NCBI GenBank assembly: GCA_964520785.1
Contig: CAZFQG010000024.1
Coordinates: 1 to 44,787 of the forward strand
From: CAZFQG01 sp964520785
Lineage (GTDB): Bacteria > Planctomycetota > Planctomycetia > Pirellulales > Thermoguttaceae
Direction of reading: 5' to 3'
DNA: 44,787 nt
Below the pieces are notes generated by a model that had not been told where the DNA came from, made no database searches, and saw nothing but the letters and a program-made list of their open reading frames with translations. Of this stretch, positions 1 to 7,856 are shown piece after piece; the stretch's first letter is position 1, and each line of letters opens with the position of its first letter. Position numbers and translations under genes: made by a program.

Positions 1-397
1 TCTTGCGGTACAACCGGGCCGCCTGATCGGCCGCGGCATCTTCCATCCCCTTTTCGACGGCCGGCCAGCCACTGTCCGTCTCGGCCAGTCCGGCACGGAG
101 GATGAAGCTCAAGAAACTGGGCGACGCCTTGCACCGCTCATCCGCCTGCTTGAACTGTCCGGCGGCGAGAAGCTGCCCGACGTCGTCAGCTAGTCCCGGC
201 GGAGAGAGGACCGCCGCGCGAATCGAGAGGAAATGCTCGATCACCAGCGCGGCCGCCGCGATCGACAGGAGGAGGATCAATAACCCGACCGGTCCGCCGG
301 CCAGGAGGATGTCGAAAAACGTCCGCCCGGCGTCCACCGCGCCGGGCTCGGCCTGGGCGAGAAGGGGGGCAAGCGGCCTAATAAGCCAATCTGACAT
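1..397 (-). CDS. MotA/TolQ/ExbB-type proton channel, N-terminal part
   Basis: The first 132 codons of a minus-strand gene that runs off the left edge. The ATG is at 397. After a short leader containing LLAQAEPG comes one long hydrophobic helix at about residues 32-55 (GGPVGLLILLLSIAAAAL), then a cytoplasmic helical stretch with the ADERCKASPSFLSFILRAGL pattern typical of ExbB/TolQ subunits. These proteins form the inner-membrane ion channel that uses proton motive force, usually with an ExbD/TolR partner, to drive outer-membrane transport or surface motility. The pore helices and the partner gene lie outside the window, so the subtype cannot be decided. It starts 42 bases downstream of asnS on the same strand, so the two are probably co-transcribed. 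The family call is firm; the role is inferred. Confidence 0.85.
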   Translation of the reverse strand, partial: MSDWLIRPLAPLLAQAEPGAVDAGRTFFDILLAGGPVGLLILLLSIAAAALVIEHFLSIRAAVLSPPGLADDVGQLLAAGQFKQADERCKASPSFLSFILRAGLAETDSGWPAVEKGMEDAAADQAARLYRK

Positions 398-439
398 CGT
401 GAACTACTCGGTTTAGCCGTACGATCGCGGCCCGGAGGC

Positions 440-1837
440 CTAGAACTCCGCGCTTCCCGGCGTCCGCGGAAAGGGGATGACGTCCCGGATATTTCCCATG
501 CCGGTGATGAACTGGATGATCCGCTCCAGGCCCAATCCGAATCCGCTGTGGGGCACCGTGCCGTACCGACGGAGGTCCAAATACCACCAGTAATCCTCGG
601 GGCTGAGTCCCTGCTCGTGCATCCGCGATTGGAGAACGTCCAGACGTTCCTCACGCTGGCTGCCTCCGATGATCTCGCCCACCTTGGGCACCAAGACGTC
701 CATGGCGCGGACCGTCTTGCCGTCGTCGTTGCAGCGCATGTAGAACGGCTTGATCCCTCGGGGATAGTCGTGCAAGATCACGGGGCACTTGAATTGCTCC
801 TCCGTGAGATAACGCTCGTGCTCCGCCTGCAGGTCGACCCCCCATTCGACGGGGAATTCGAACGTCCTTCCCGATTTCTTCAGCAGTTCGACCGCTTCCG
901 TGTAGGAGAGGCGGATGAATTCGCTCCCGATGATATGGCCCAGCGTTTCCAGGGTCGTCTGATCGATCTGCCGATTGAAGAACTCCATGTCCTCGGGGCA
1001 TCTCTCCATCACGTCGGTGAAAATCCGCTTGATGAAACGCTCCGCCAGATCCATGTCGTCGTTCAAGTCGTAGAACGCCATCTCCGGTTCGACCATCCAA
1101 AATTCCGCCAAATGGCGCGAAGTATTGGAGTTCTCGGCGCGGAACGTCGGCCCGAACGTATAGACCTTACCGAGCGAACAAGCGAAGGTTTCCGCCTCCA
1201 ACTGGCCGCTGACGGTAAGGTAGGACGGCCGGTCGAAGAAATCGAGGGTGTAGTCGATCTCCTTGCCGTCCTTCCGCGGTGGATCGTCAAGCGAAAGGGT
1301 CGTCACCTGAAACATCTCGCCCGCCCCTTCGCAATCGCTCGCGGTGATAATGGGCGTATGGATGTAGAGGAAGCCGTCCTCCTGGAAGAAGTCGTGAATA
1401 CTCTTGCAGACCCGGTTCCGCACCCGGGCGATCGCGCCGAAAGTGTTCGTCCTCGGCCGCAGATGGGCGATCGTGCGGAGGAACTCGAAGGAGTGGCGTT
1501 TTTTCTGAAGCGCGTAGGTTTCCGGCTCGGCCCAACCGTGAACGGTCACTTCCTTTGCCTGGACTTCGGTGGCCTGCCCCTGCCCCGGCGATTCTTTGAT
1601 CGTGCCTACGACGCTGATGCTGCAACCGGCGGTGAGCTTCTTGATCTCGGATTCATAGTTCGGCAATTCGGTGTCGGCGATGACCTGAATGCCGCCGAAC
1701 GACGAGCCGTCGTTGATCTCGACGAAACTGAAGCCCCCTTTCGAATCGCGCCGTGTCCGGACCCAGCCGTGCAGCAGGACCTCGCGGCCGACGGCGGATT
1801 CCTCTCGGGCCGCGGCGATGGAAAGACGTTCAACCAT
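440..1837 (-). CDS. asnS: Asparaginyl-tRNA synthetase
   Basis: Class II aminoacyl-tRNA synthetase of 465 residues that charges tRNA-Asn in the cytoplasm. An N-terminal OB-fold anticodon-binding domain (about residues 18-105, with LLHGWVRTRRDSKGGFSFVE) precedes the catalytic domain. Motif 2 is FRAENSNTSRH at 232-242, the asparagine-type version (AspRS has FRDED). Motif 3 is GFGLGLERII at 432-441. The asparagine-type insertion (residues about 183-200, DPPRKDGKEIDYTLDFF) is present and length is normal. The frame is open further upstream, but the ATG at 1837 gives the usual MVERLSI... start; upstream residues would overlap trxB and resemble no family. It lies 50 bases downstream of trxB. A dedicated AsnRS suggests direct Asn-tRNA charging; whether GatCAB also exists cannot be seen here. 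Confidence 0.97.
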   Translation of the reverse strand: MVERLSIAAAREESAVGREVLLHGWVRTRRDSKGGFSFVEINDGSSFGGIQVIADTELPNYESEIKKLTAGCSISVVGTIKESPGQGQATEVQAKEVTVHGWAEPETYALQKKRHSFEFLRTIAHLRPRTNTFGAIARVRNRVCKSIHDFFQEDGFLYIHTPIITASDCEGAGEMFQVTTLSLDDPPRKDGKEIDYTLDFFDRPSYLTVSGQLEAETFACSLGKVYTFGPTFRAENSNTSRHLAEFWMVEPEMAFYDLNDDMDLAERFIKRIFTDVMERCPEDMEFFNRQIDQTTLETLGHIIGSEFIRLSYTEAVELLKKSGRTFEFPVEWGVDLQAEHERYLTEEQFKCPVILHDYPRGIKPFYMRCNDDGKTVRAMDVLVPKVGEIIGGSQREERLDVLQSRMHEQGLSPEDYWWYLDLRRYGTVPHSGFGLGLERIIQFITGMGNIRDVIPFPRTPGSAEF

Positions 1838-1887
1838 GGTTCGTTGTTCCGAGTGGTGGGTAGATCCCGTGGAATGGCGGTACAGGT

Positions 1888-2934
1888 TCAGAATCCCTTC
1901 GCGGCGAGCCAGCGTTCGGCGTCCAGGGCGGCCATGCAACCGGTTCCCGCGGCGGTAATGGCCTGGCGGTAGTAATCCTCCGCGACGTCTCCGGCCGCGA
2001 ACACCCCGTCGACGCTGGTGTTCGTCCGGAATGGCTTTACCCACTTGATGTACTTCTTTTCCGTCAATTCGAGCGAGTCCTTCAAGAAAGACGCGTTCGG
2101 CGTGTGTCCGATCGCGAGAAAGACGCCGGTGCATTCCTTCTCGATCGGTTCCTCCCCTTTCGTGCTGGCAAGGCGCACTCCGGTGACGCCGTCTTTATCA
2201 TTGCCGAGGACTTCTTCGAGCGTACGGCTCCAGAGTATCTCGATATTCGGGTTTTCCATGGCCCGCTTCGCCATGATCTGAGAGGCTCGCAACTCGTCGC
2301 GGCGGTGGACCATGTAGACCGGTCTGCCGAACTTGGAGAGGTAGTCGGCTTCTTCCACGGCCGAATCTCCCCCACCGATCACGACCAGCGGCTTTTTTCG
2401 AAAACGAGGAAGCGCCCCATCGCAGACCGCACAGGCACTGACCCCATTGTTCTTGTATTTCTCCTCCGAGGGCAATCCCAGGTAGTTCGCGCGGGCACCG
2501 GTTGCCACGATTACCGCAAACGCCTCATGCGTCTTGCCGTCACTGGTATTCATCTTGAAGGGATGAACGGAGAAATCGACGTCGGTCACGTCCTCGGTGA
2601 CGATCCGCGTCCCGAAATTCTTCGCCTGCTGCCGCATCAACTCCATCAATTCGGGACCACTGACCCCCTCTTTCGCGTGGGGCGCCATGGTTATGCGGAT
2701 ACCTTTCTCGATAGCATCGTCCAGATAGGTTTCGAGATTACCTGATGGGAAACCGGGAAAATTCTCGACCTCTGTCGTTAAGGATAACTGCCCCAATGGA
2801 AGGGTTCCCGCGATCCGGTTCTCTTCCGTGATCGCTCCCTCGAAGACCAGAGGGTTGAGATCGGCTCTTGAGGCGTAGATCGCGGCTGTCCATGCAGCCG
2901 GGCCGCTTCCGATAATAATCAGTCTCTCGGTCAT
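1888..2934 (-). CDS. trxB: Thioredoxin reductase
   Basis: A 348-residue FAD- and NADPH-dependent disulfide reductase that keeps thioredoxin reduced. The FAD dinucleotide fold is at the N-terminus (GSGPAA at 9-14), followed by VENFPGFP near 57-63. The redox pair is CAVC (Cys168, Cys171), the NADPH fold is IGGGDSAVEEA from 186, and the second FAD motif AAGDV lies near the C-terminus. Length and order match low-molecular-weight TrxB. The ATG at 2934 is preceded by GGAGGA nine bases away (complement of 2944-2949). It is the first gene of a probable trxB-asnS-channel operon and is divergent from the Rpn-like gene. The region before Cys168 is slightly longer than in E. coli, as in many planctomycete and plant enzymes; this is a comparison from memory. 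Confidence 0.96.
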   Translation of the reverse strand: MTERLIIIGSGPAAWTAAIYASRADLNPLVFEGAITEENRIAGTLPLGQLSLTTEVENFPGFPSGNLETYLDDAIEKGIRITMAPHAKEGVSGPELMELMRQQAKNFGTRIVTEDVTDVDFSVHPFKMNTSDGKTHEAFAVIVATGARANYLGLPSEEKYKNNGVSACAVCDGALPRFRKKPLVVIGGGDSAVEEADYLSKFGRPVYMVHRRDELRASQIMAKRAMENPNIEILWSRTLEEVLGNDKDGVTGVRLASTKGEEPIEKECTGVFLAIGHTPNASFLKDSLELTEKKYIKWVKPFRTNTSVDGVFAAGDVAEDYYRQAITAAGTGCMAALDAERWLAAKGF

Positions 2935-3131
2935 CCTAATGAATCCTCCAGAGGGATGTATCGTTCATATTCCTGGTATGCACAGGAAGATACCGCTTTT
3001 GGGAGAACGTGTCGAGGTGGTTTCGTCAGGCAAGCCGTCCAGAAGTACCTCTAATGGGGTATTTGAATGGTATGGCTTCGAACCGCGTCGTGCTCGAACC
3101 GGCTGGGCACGTCGTAGTGTTGGAGTCTCCC

Positions 3132-3160
3132 TTGAGCCACCCCCCGGTCCGGAGTAGAAT
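3132..3160 (+). promoter_or_regulatory. Probable sigma-70 promoter of the Rpn-like gene
   Basis: TTGAGC (3132-3137) and TAGAAT (3155-3160) are separated by exactly 17 bases and lie 48 bases before the GTG start at 3208. Both boxes are one or two bases from consensus. The same TAGAAT box with 17-base spacing occurs before the gene at 29425. Confidence 0.55.
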
Positions 3161-3207
3161 AGAATGAGATTACTGATGTGGCGTCCAGAGTACCGAAAGG
3201 GGGCGAC

Positions 3208-4320
3208 GTGGCCAGAAGGGATAGGGTATCCAAAGCGGATCAAGACGGAGCATACAAGCTGGTCTTTGAAGACCCGCGGGTGGTCCGGGGTTTGTTGGTT
3301 TCCCAGTTTAAGGAACAAGAGTGGCTGAAGCGAATCGACTGGAATACGTTGGAGCCGTTTCCGGGAGAACGGATTTCGGAACGGACCCTCCCCGAGATCG
3401 CGGCTTGTGATGAACAGCACCAAATCACCGAAGCTGTGAAAGCGGACTGCGAGTCATCCGCGAGAGAATGGACGATTGGCCGCCAAGAGCGGCGATATAA
3501 CGACGCCGTGTGGCGTTTGAAGTACAAGGACAGCGATCAATGGTTGTATTTCTACTTGGCGTTTGAGTTTCAGTCGACGGTTGACCGCCGAATGCCCATC
3601 CGGACGCTCGTGTACCGTGCATTACTCCTACAGCGGATCGCAGATCTCCATCCGAAGGCGAAACGGTTACCGCAAACCTTCGTGATCGTCATCTACAACG
3701 GTGAAGAGCCATGGACCGCTCCGGAGTCGTTGGGAGTTATGTCCGAGCCGATGCCGCCGGATTTGCAGGAATACGCCGATCCAAGCGCATACCATCTGAT
3801 TTCGATTACGGACATCCCGGAGGATGAACTGAATCCGGGCGAAAACGTATTTGATCTGTTGGCGGCGATGGAGCTTGCGAAGGGCAGTGAGGAAGCCTTC
3901 AAGTTGCTCCACGAGAGCTTCGAAGATTTGAGAGATACGGGCCTTTGGAGACGCGTTTTCGCTTGGGCAAGGCAAATCATATGGCCTGGAATGGACGAGC
4001 GTCAAACGCAGTTTTCGGAGGCAAAGCCCATGAATCCCGAGGAGGAGTTGAGCATGTTGACACAGACAATCAAGCGAGAATTAGCGGAAGGTGAAGCAAG
4101 GGGTGAAGCACGAGGCGAAGCACGAGGCGAAGCACGAGGTGAAGCCAGGGGCAAAGCGGAATCCATTGTCCGCTTCTTGTCAACTCGTTTTGGTCCGATC
4201 GGCGGATCGCTCGAGCGGTCGATTCGGAGAATTTCGGAATCGAGGCGATTGGATGACCTTGTCGTCCGAGCTGCCGAATGTGAGTCGCTGAAGGAGTTCA
4301 TCGCTGCTTTGGAGAAGTAA
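3208..4320 (+). CDS. Rpn-family / transposase_31-type putative nuclease
   Basis: A protein of about 370 residues in the Rpn (recombination-promoting nuclease) / PDDEXK transposase_31 group; E. coli RpnA-E are DNA endonucleases. Near residues 88-125 it has the family core: RRYNDAVWRLKY, then YFYLAFEFQSTVD, where the Asp, Glu and Gln are the expected active-site pattern, then RTLVYRALL. The C-terminal part (about 294-314) is a low-complexity stretch of five EARG units, followed by a helical tail ending in LKEFIAALEK, typical of these proteins. I chose the GTG at 3208 because AAGGGGG lies five bases upstream; an earlier GTG at 3178 adds ten residues without a comparable site. No terminal repeats flank it, so it need not be part of an IS. 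Its cellular role is unknown. Confidence 0.8.
   Translation: MARRDRVSKADQDGAYKLVFEDPRVVRGLLVSQFKEQEWLKRIDWNTLEPFPGERISERTLPEIAACDEQHQITEAVKADCESSAREWTIGRQERRYNDAVWRLKYKDSDQWLYFYLAFEFQSTVDRRMPIRTLVYRALLLQRIADLHPKAKRLPQTFVIVIYNGEEPWTAPESLGVMSEPMPPDLQEYADPSAYHLISITDIPEDELNPGENVFDLLAAMELAKGSEEAFKLLHESFEDLRDTGLWRRVFAWARQIIWPGMDERQTQFSEAKPMNPEEELSMLTQTIKRELAEGEARGEARGEARGEARGEARGKAESIVRFLSTRFGPIGGSLERSIRRISESRRLDDLVVRAAECESLKEFIAALEK
4090..4149 (+). repeat. In-frame 12-bp tandem repeat (five units, EARG)
   Basis: Five consecutive 12-base units of the form GGYGAAGCMMGR encode EARG five times inside the Rpn-like gene. Units 3 and 4 are identical; the others differ by one to three bases. Such charged repeats between nuclease core and C-terminal helices are common in this family and can vary in number by replication slippage. 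Confidence 0.9.
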
Positions 4321-4407
4321 CTGCTCTCCGGGCCAGAGACTCGGAGAGAGAACGGGAGTTCCGGCTCGCGAGGTGCTGGTTTTTCACCTGCAAACCATGA
4401 ACAGAGA

Positions 4408-6282
4408 ATGACCGACAACGCCGCACTAATCGCCCTGGCGAGTTTCGCCGCTTTGCTTATTGCCTACCAGGTCTACGGCCGGTTCCTGGCCCGGCGGATA
4501 TTCCGGCTGGATCCGACGGCCATTCCTCCGTCGAAGGAGCTGGAGGACGGCGTGGATTTCGTCCCGACGCGCGCCCCCGTTCTGTTTGGTCACCACTTCG
4601 CGTCGATCGCGGGGCTGGGTCCGATTCTTGGGCCCGCCATTGCCGTTTTCTGGGGGTGGATGCCGGCGATTCTGTGGATCGTGTGCGGGTCGATTTTCAT
4701 CGGCGCGGTGCATGATCTAGGCTCGCTGGTCGTCAGCGCGCGGCATCAGGGACGGTCGATGGGCGACATCTGCAACGATTTGATGGGTCCCAGGGCGAGA
4801 CTCTTGGCGCTGGTATTGATATTCTTCCTTCTTGCCCTGGCGATGGGAATCTTCGTCATCGTCATATCACGACTGTTCGTCTTCTTCACGCCGACCGCGG
4901 TGGTTCCGTCCTTGGGTTTGATGATCGTCGCCATGGGGATGGGAATCGCCGTCTACAAGCGCGGGGCGCCGCTCGGAGTTACGACGGTAATCGGTCTTTC
5001 GCTATTCGCCGGTCTAATCGCCTTAGGCGTCGAATGCCCAGTCGCTTCGTACCGGTTGTATTTGGACCAGGAGACGGACACCGCGTTGACTTCAGCCTGG
5101 AGCCCTCGCCCAGACGGCACAACGAAGCCGATCGAACCGGCCCTGGAAGGACCGTGTGGGACGGCGGCGGCCATCAAGTATTTCAAGGACCAGGGAAACG
5201 AGCGGGCCGCGGCGCAGGTGGAGGAGGCGGCGAAGTCGACCGTAAATCTGTGGGTCGGCGTCCTCCTCGCGTATGGGTTCGTCGCTTCGGTATTGCCGGT
5301 ATGGCTCCTCCTGCAACCGCGGGACTACATCAACAGCTTTCAGCTCTATTTTGCGTTGGCGGCGATGCTTCTGGGCCTCCTGATCGCGGCGATATCCGGC
5401 TCGAGCGAAGGCCATGTCGACGCCGCCCCCTTCCGGCTAGACGTCCCCGACGCCGAGCCATGGATGCCCCTACTGTTTATCACGATCGCCTGCGGGGCTG
5501 TCAGCGGATTCCATTCCCTCGTTTCCAGCGGGACGACGGTTAAGCAACTCAAGAACGAAACGGACGCGCTTCCCATTGGTTATGGTGGCATGTTGACGGA
5601 GGCGGCCCTCGCCATTTTGGTTGTATTGGCCTGCTGCGCAGGCCTGGGAGCCAGCCATTGGAGTGAAGGGGGTACGTATGCGACCTGGGGGGGGATTCAC
5701 GGCGCCGGGCTCGCGACACAACTCAATGCCGTCATCGCCGGCGGTGCCAATTTCCTTGCCCAATTAGGGATTCCCGCCGAGTACGGACAGGCGATTCTCG
5801 CGGTGACGGTCGTGGCCTTCGCGCTGACCACGCTCGACTCCGGCACGCGGCTGTTACGATTCAACGTGCAAGAGCTGTGCCGCAGCGTTCGTCTGGGCTT
5901 CCTGGCGAACCGTTATTTCGCATCCGCCGCCGCCGTCGGCGGAATCGCGTTTTTCGCGTTGAATCCAGCGGGGACGAGCCTCTGGACTCTGTTCGGCTCG
6001 TCAAATCAGCTTCTCGCCGGCTTGACACTGCTGAGCATCAGCGTCTTCCTGTTCCAGCGCCGGCGCCCCGTGTGGTACACGCTCTTTCCGATGGTCTTCA
6101 TGACGGTTGTCGCCACCTGGGCCATTTGTCTCAATATGGGCGGTTTCCACAGGGAAGGGAAGTGGCCACTGTTCGTAGTCTCGGCCGTTATTCTCTTGAT
6201 CGCCTTTTGGTTAGTCGTGGAAGCGATCATTACGTTCTTCACCCGGAAACCCGATTCGGCAAAAACAGGCAACGCCGACTAA
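4408..6282 (+). CDS. cstA: CstA-family pyruvate/peptide transporter
   Basis: A 624-residue polytopic membrane protein of the carbon starvation protein A family, whose characterised members (CstA, BtsT) import pyruvate or small peptides. The N-terminal signature is clear: LFGHHFASIAGLGPILGPAI at about 61-80, then FWGWMPAILWIVCGSIFIGAVHDLGSL and HQGRSMGDI. Many hydrophobic helices follow, and the late signature TTLDSGTRLLRFNVQEL is near 475-490. A soluble insert at about 215-285 (YRLYLDQETDTALTSAW...) separates helices in the middle. It is shorter than E. coli CstA (about 700 residues), mainly at the C-terminus, as in many non-enteric homologues. The ATG at 4408 has a weak ribosome site (ACAGAGA). 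It lies 87 bases after the Rpn-like gene. The substrate cannot be told from the sequence. Confidence 0.93.
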   Translation: MTDNAALIALASFAALLIAYQVYGRFLARRIFRLDPTAIPPSKELEDGVDFVPTRAPVLFGHHFASIAGLGPILGPAIAVFWGWMPAILWIVCGSIFIGAVHDLGSLVVSARHQGRSMGDICNDLMGPRARLLALVLIFFLLALAMGIFVIVISRLFVFFTPTAVVPSLGLMIVAMGMGIAVYKRGAPLGVTTVIGLSLFAGLIALGVECPVASYRLYLDQETDTALTSAWSPRPDGTTKPIEPALEGPCGTAAAIKYFKDQGNERAAAQVEEAAKSTVNLWVGVLLAYGFVASVLPVWLLLQPRDYINSFQLYFALAAMLLGLLIAAISGSSEGHVDAAPFRLDVPDAEPWMPLLFITIACGAVSGFHSLVSSGTTVKQLKNETDALPIGYGGMLTEAALAILVVLACCAGLGASHWSEGGTYATWGGIHGAGLATQLNAVIAGGANFLAQLGIPAEYGQAILAVTVVAFALTTLDSGTRLLRFNVQELCRSVRLGFLANRYFASAAAVGGIAFFALNPAGTSLWTLFGSSNQLLAGLTLLSISVFLFQRRRPVWYTLFPMVFMTVVATWAICLNMGGFHREGKWPLFVVSAVILLIAFWLVVEAIITFFTRKPDSAKTGNAD

Positions 6283-6324
6283 CATCGCCTTATCACGATA
6301 CCAGATTCGCGGAACTGAAGCCCC

Positions 6325-7602
6325 ATGCCTCGACGCAATGTCGCTATTCTGATCTTCGCCGCCGTCTTCGCCATGCTCTGCCATTCGCGCGTGGACCGTG
6401 CTTCGCGCGTGCTGGCCTATGCCATGCGGCAGATTCGGGACCGGGCACTCGTGCCGGTCGATCAGACGGACCTTCTGGAAGGCGCGCTCGAGGGAATGAC
6501 GAGCCGGCTCGATCCCTACTCGGAGTACATTTCCCAGGCCGATCTGATGGCATTCAACGAAGAGGTAGATCAGAAGTTCGGCGGCGTGGGGATGGAGGTG
6601 AACGTCGATCCCAAGACGAAACAACTCACCGTGATCAGCCCCCTCGTTGGTTCCCCGGCCTACGAGGGAGGAATTCACGCCGGAGATCGGATTCTTCGGA
6701 TTGACGAACGGAGCACGCAGGGGCTTTCGCTGGCGGATTGCATCGAACTCCTCCAAGGAGAGCCGGGACAGCCGGTGGTGCTTGAAGTGCTACACCCCGG
6801 TGATACGGAGCCGACCACCGTCAAACTCATTCGCGGAATCATTCACGTGAACAATGTCCTGGGCGATACCCGGAACGCGGACGGTTCGTGGAACTACCTC
6901 ATCGAGGGCGAAGAGCGGATCGGATACATTCGGATCACCACGTTCGGAGAGCGCGCGGGCGAGCAAACGAAGGAGGCGATCCGAGAAGCGGTCGCCGCTG
7001 GAGTCCAGGGCCTGATTCTGGATTTGCGGAACAACCCGGGCGGCCTTTTGGGGGCGGCGGTCGAAGTATGCGACCTATTCATCGACGACGGCGTGATCGT
7101 CACGACGCGAGACCGGCGCGGCCGGGTGATCCGAGCACTGAAAGCATCCGAAGAGACCATCCGTCCCGATATTCCTATCGTCGTTCTGGTAAACCGGTTC
7201 ACCGCCAGCGCGGCGGAGATCGTCGCGGCATGCCTCCAGGACCACGACCGCGCGATTGTCGTCGGCGAAAAGACCTTCGGGAAGGGAACGGTGCAGGAAT
7301 TGATCGATTTGGACGCCGGTTTCGGGCTTCTCAAGTTGACGACCGCCGGTTACTATCGGCCCAACAACCGCAATATTCAACGGCCCGAAGACGCTGACGA
7401 AGACGAGGAATGGGGAGTTTCCCCTGATCCCGATTTCGAGGTACCGGTCGATCACGGTCAGTGGGGGGAAATCCGCCGCCTTCGCGGCGAGCGGGACGTA
7501 TACCATCCTAAGACGGGACGCGTCCGCGACGCGGACCGCCTGCCGGAGTTTGATCCTCAGTGGAAGAAAGGGATTGAGGTTCTAAAGAAACGAATCCAAT
7601 AA
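6325..7602 (+). CDS. S41-family C-terminal processing protease with PDZ domain
   Basis: A 425-residue carboxyl-terminal protease (CtpA/Prc type) that cleaves exported proteins near their C-termini. A hydrophobic N-terminal segment (about 6-20) is a signal peptide or membrane anchor. A PDZ domain covers about 85-170 (GGVGMEV, SPAYEGGIHAGDRILRID). The S41 core follows (GYIRITTFGE, LILDLRNNPGGLL), with the catalytic Ser295 in NRFTASAAE and Lys320 in TFGKGTVQ, so the Ser/Lys dyad is intact. The C-terminal tail after about residue 345 is rich in Glu and Asp and carries SPD, as in other CTPs. The ATG at 6325 is 42 bases after cstA, so the two could share a transcript. Converges on lysC. Confidence 0.95.
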   Translation: MPRRNVAILIFAAVFAMLCHSRVDRASRVLAYAMRQIRDRALVPVDQTDLLEGALEGMTSRLDPYSEYISQADLMAFNEEVDQKFGGVGMEVNVDPKTKQLTVISPLVGSPAYEGGIHAGDRILRIDERSTQGLSLADCIELLQGEPGQPVVLEVLHPGDTEPTTVKLIRGIIHVNNVLGDTRNADGSWNYLIEGEERIGYIRITTFGERAGEQTKEAIREAVAAGVQGLILDLRNNPGGLLGAAVEVCDLFIDDGVIVTTRDRRGRVIRALKASEETIRPDIPIVVLVNRFTASAAEIVAACLQDHDRAIVVGEKTFGKGTVQELIDLDAGFGLLKLTTAGYYRPNNRNIQRPEDADEDEEWGVSPDPDFEVPVDHGQWGEIRRLRGERDVYHPKTGRVRDADRLPEFDPQWKKGIEVLKKRIQ

Positions 7603-7620
7603 GGATTTCCGGATGGATAG

Positions 7621-7636
7621 CCGGCGAATTCGCCGG
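7621..7636. terminator. GC-rich 16-bp perfect palindrome after the S41 gene
   Basis: CCGGCGAATTCGCCGG, a perfect palindrome, begins 19 bases after the protease stop codon, between two convergent genes (S41 protease and lysC). It could act as a transcription barrier for both. There is no T-run, so it is not a classical intrinsic terminator. The rest of the 254-base gap shows no gene. Confidence 0.4.
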
Positions 7637-7856
7637 GGGGGAACTTCACGACGTCGCCGGGCACCGATGTGTGCGGTCGCCGGTTTTTACGATCCCGATT
7701 TGCCTCCGTCGGTCGAAGGTGCCGGTCGGAAGATCGGCCATCCCGAATTGCGAGTCTTCCGATTCGTCTCAGGATTGAAAACGGGGACGTCGAACACGCG
7801 CTCACGGACACTCCGAGACGCGGGGAAACGTACCGGGGAGGGGGCGTTGGGGGTGG

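Noticed and set aside
548..1972. Long plus-strand open frame opposite asnS
   Set aside because: A shadow of asnS, whose motifs are certain; residue content is unlike a real protein.
2939..3157. Short plus-strand open frame between trxB and the Rpn-like gene
   Set aside because: No ribosome site, no family resemblance, and it overlaps the probable Rpn promoter.
4090..4149. CRISPR-like repeat
   Set aside because: Units are 12 bases with no spacers and encode EARG in frame.
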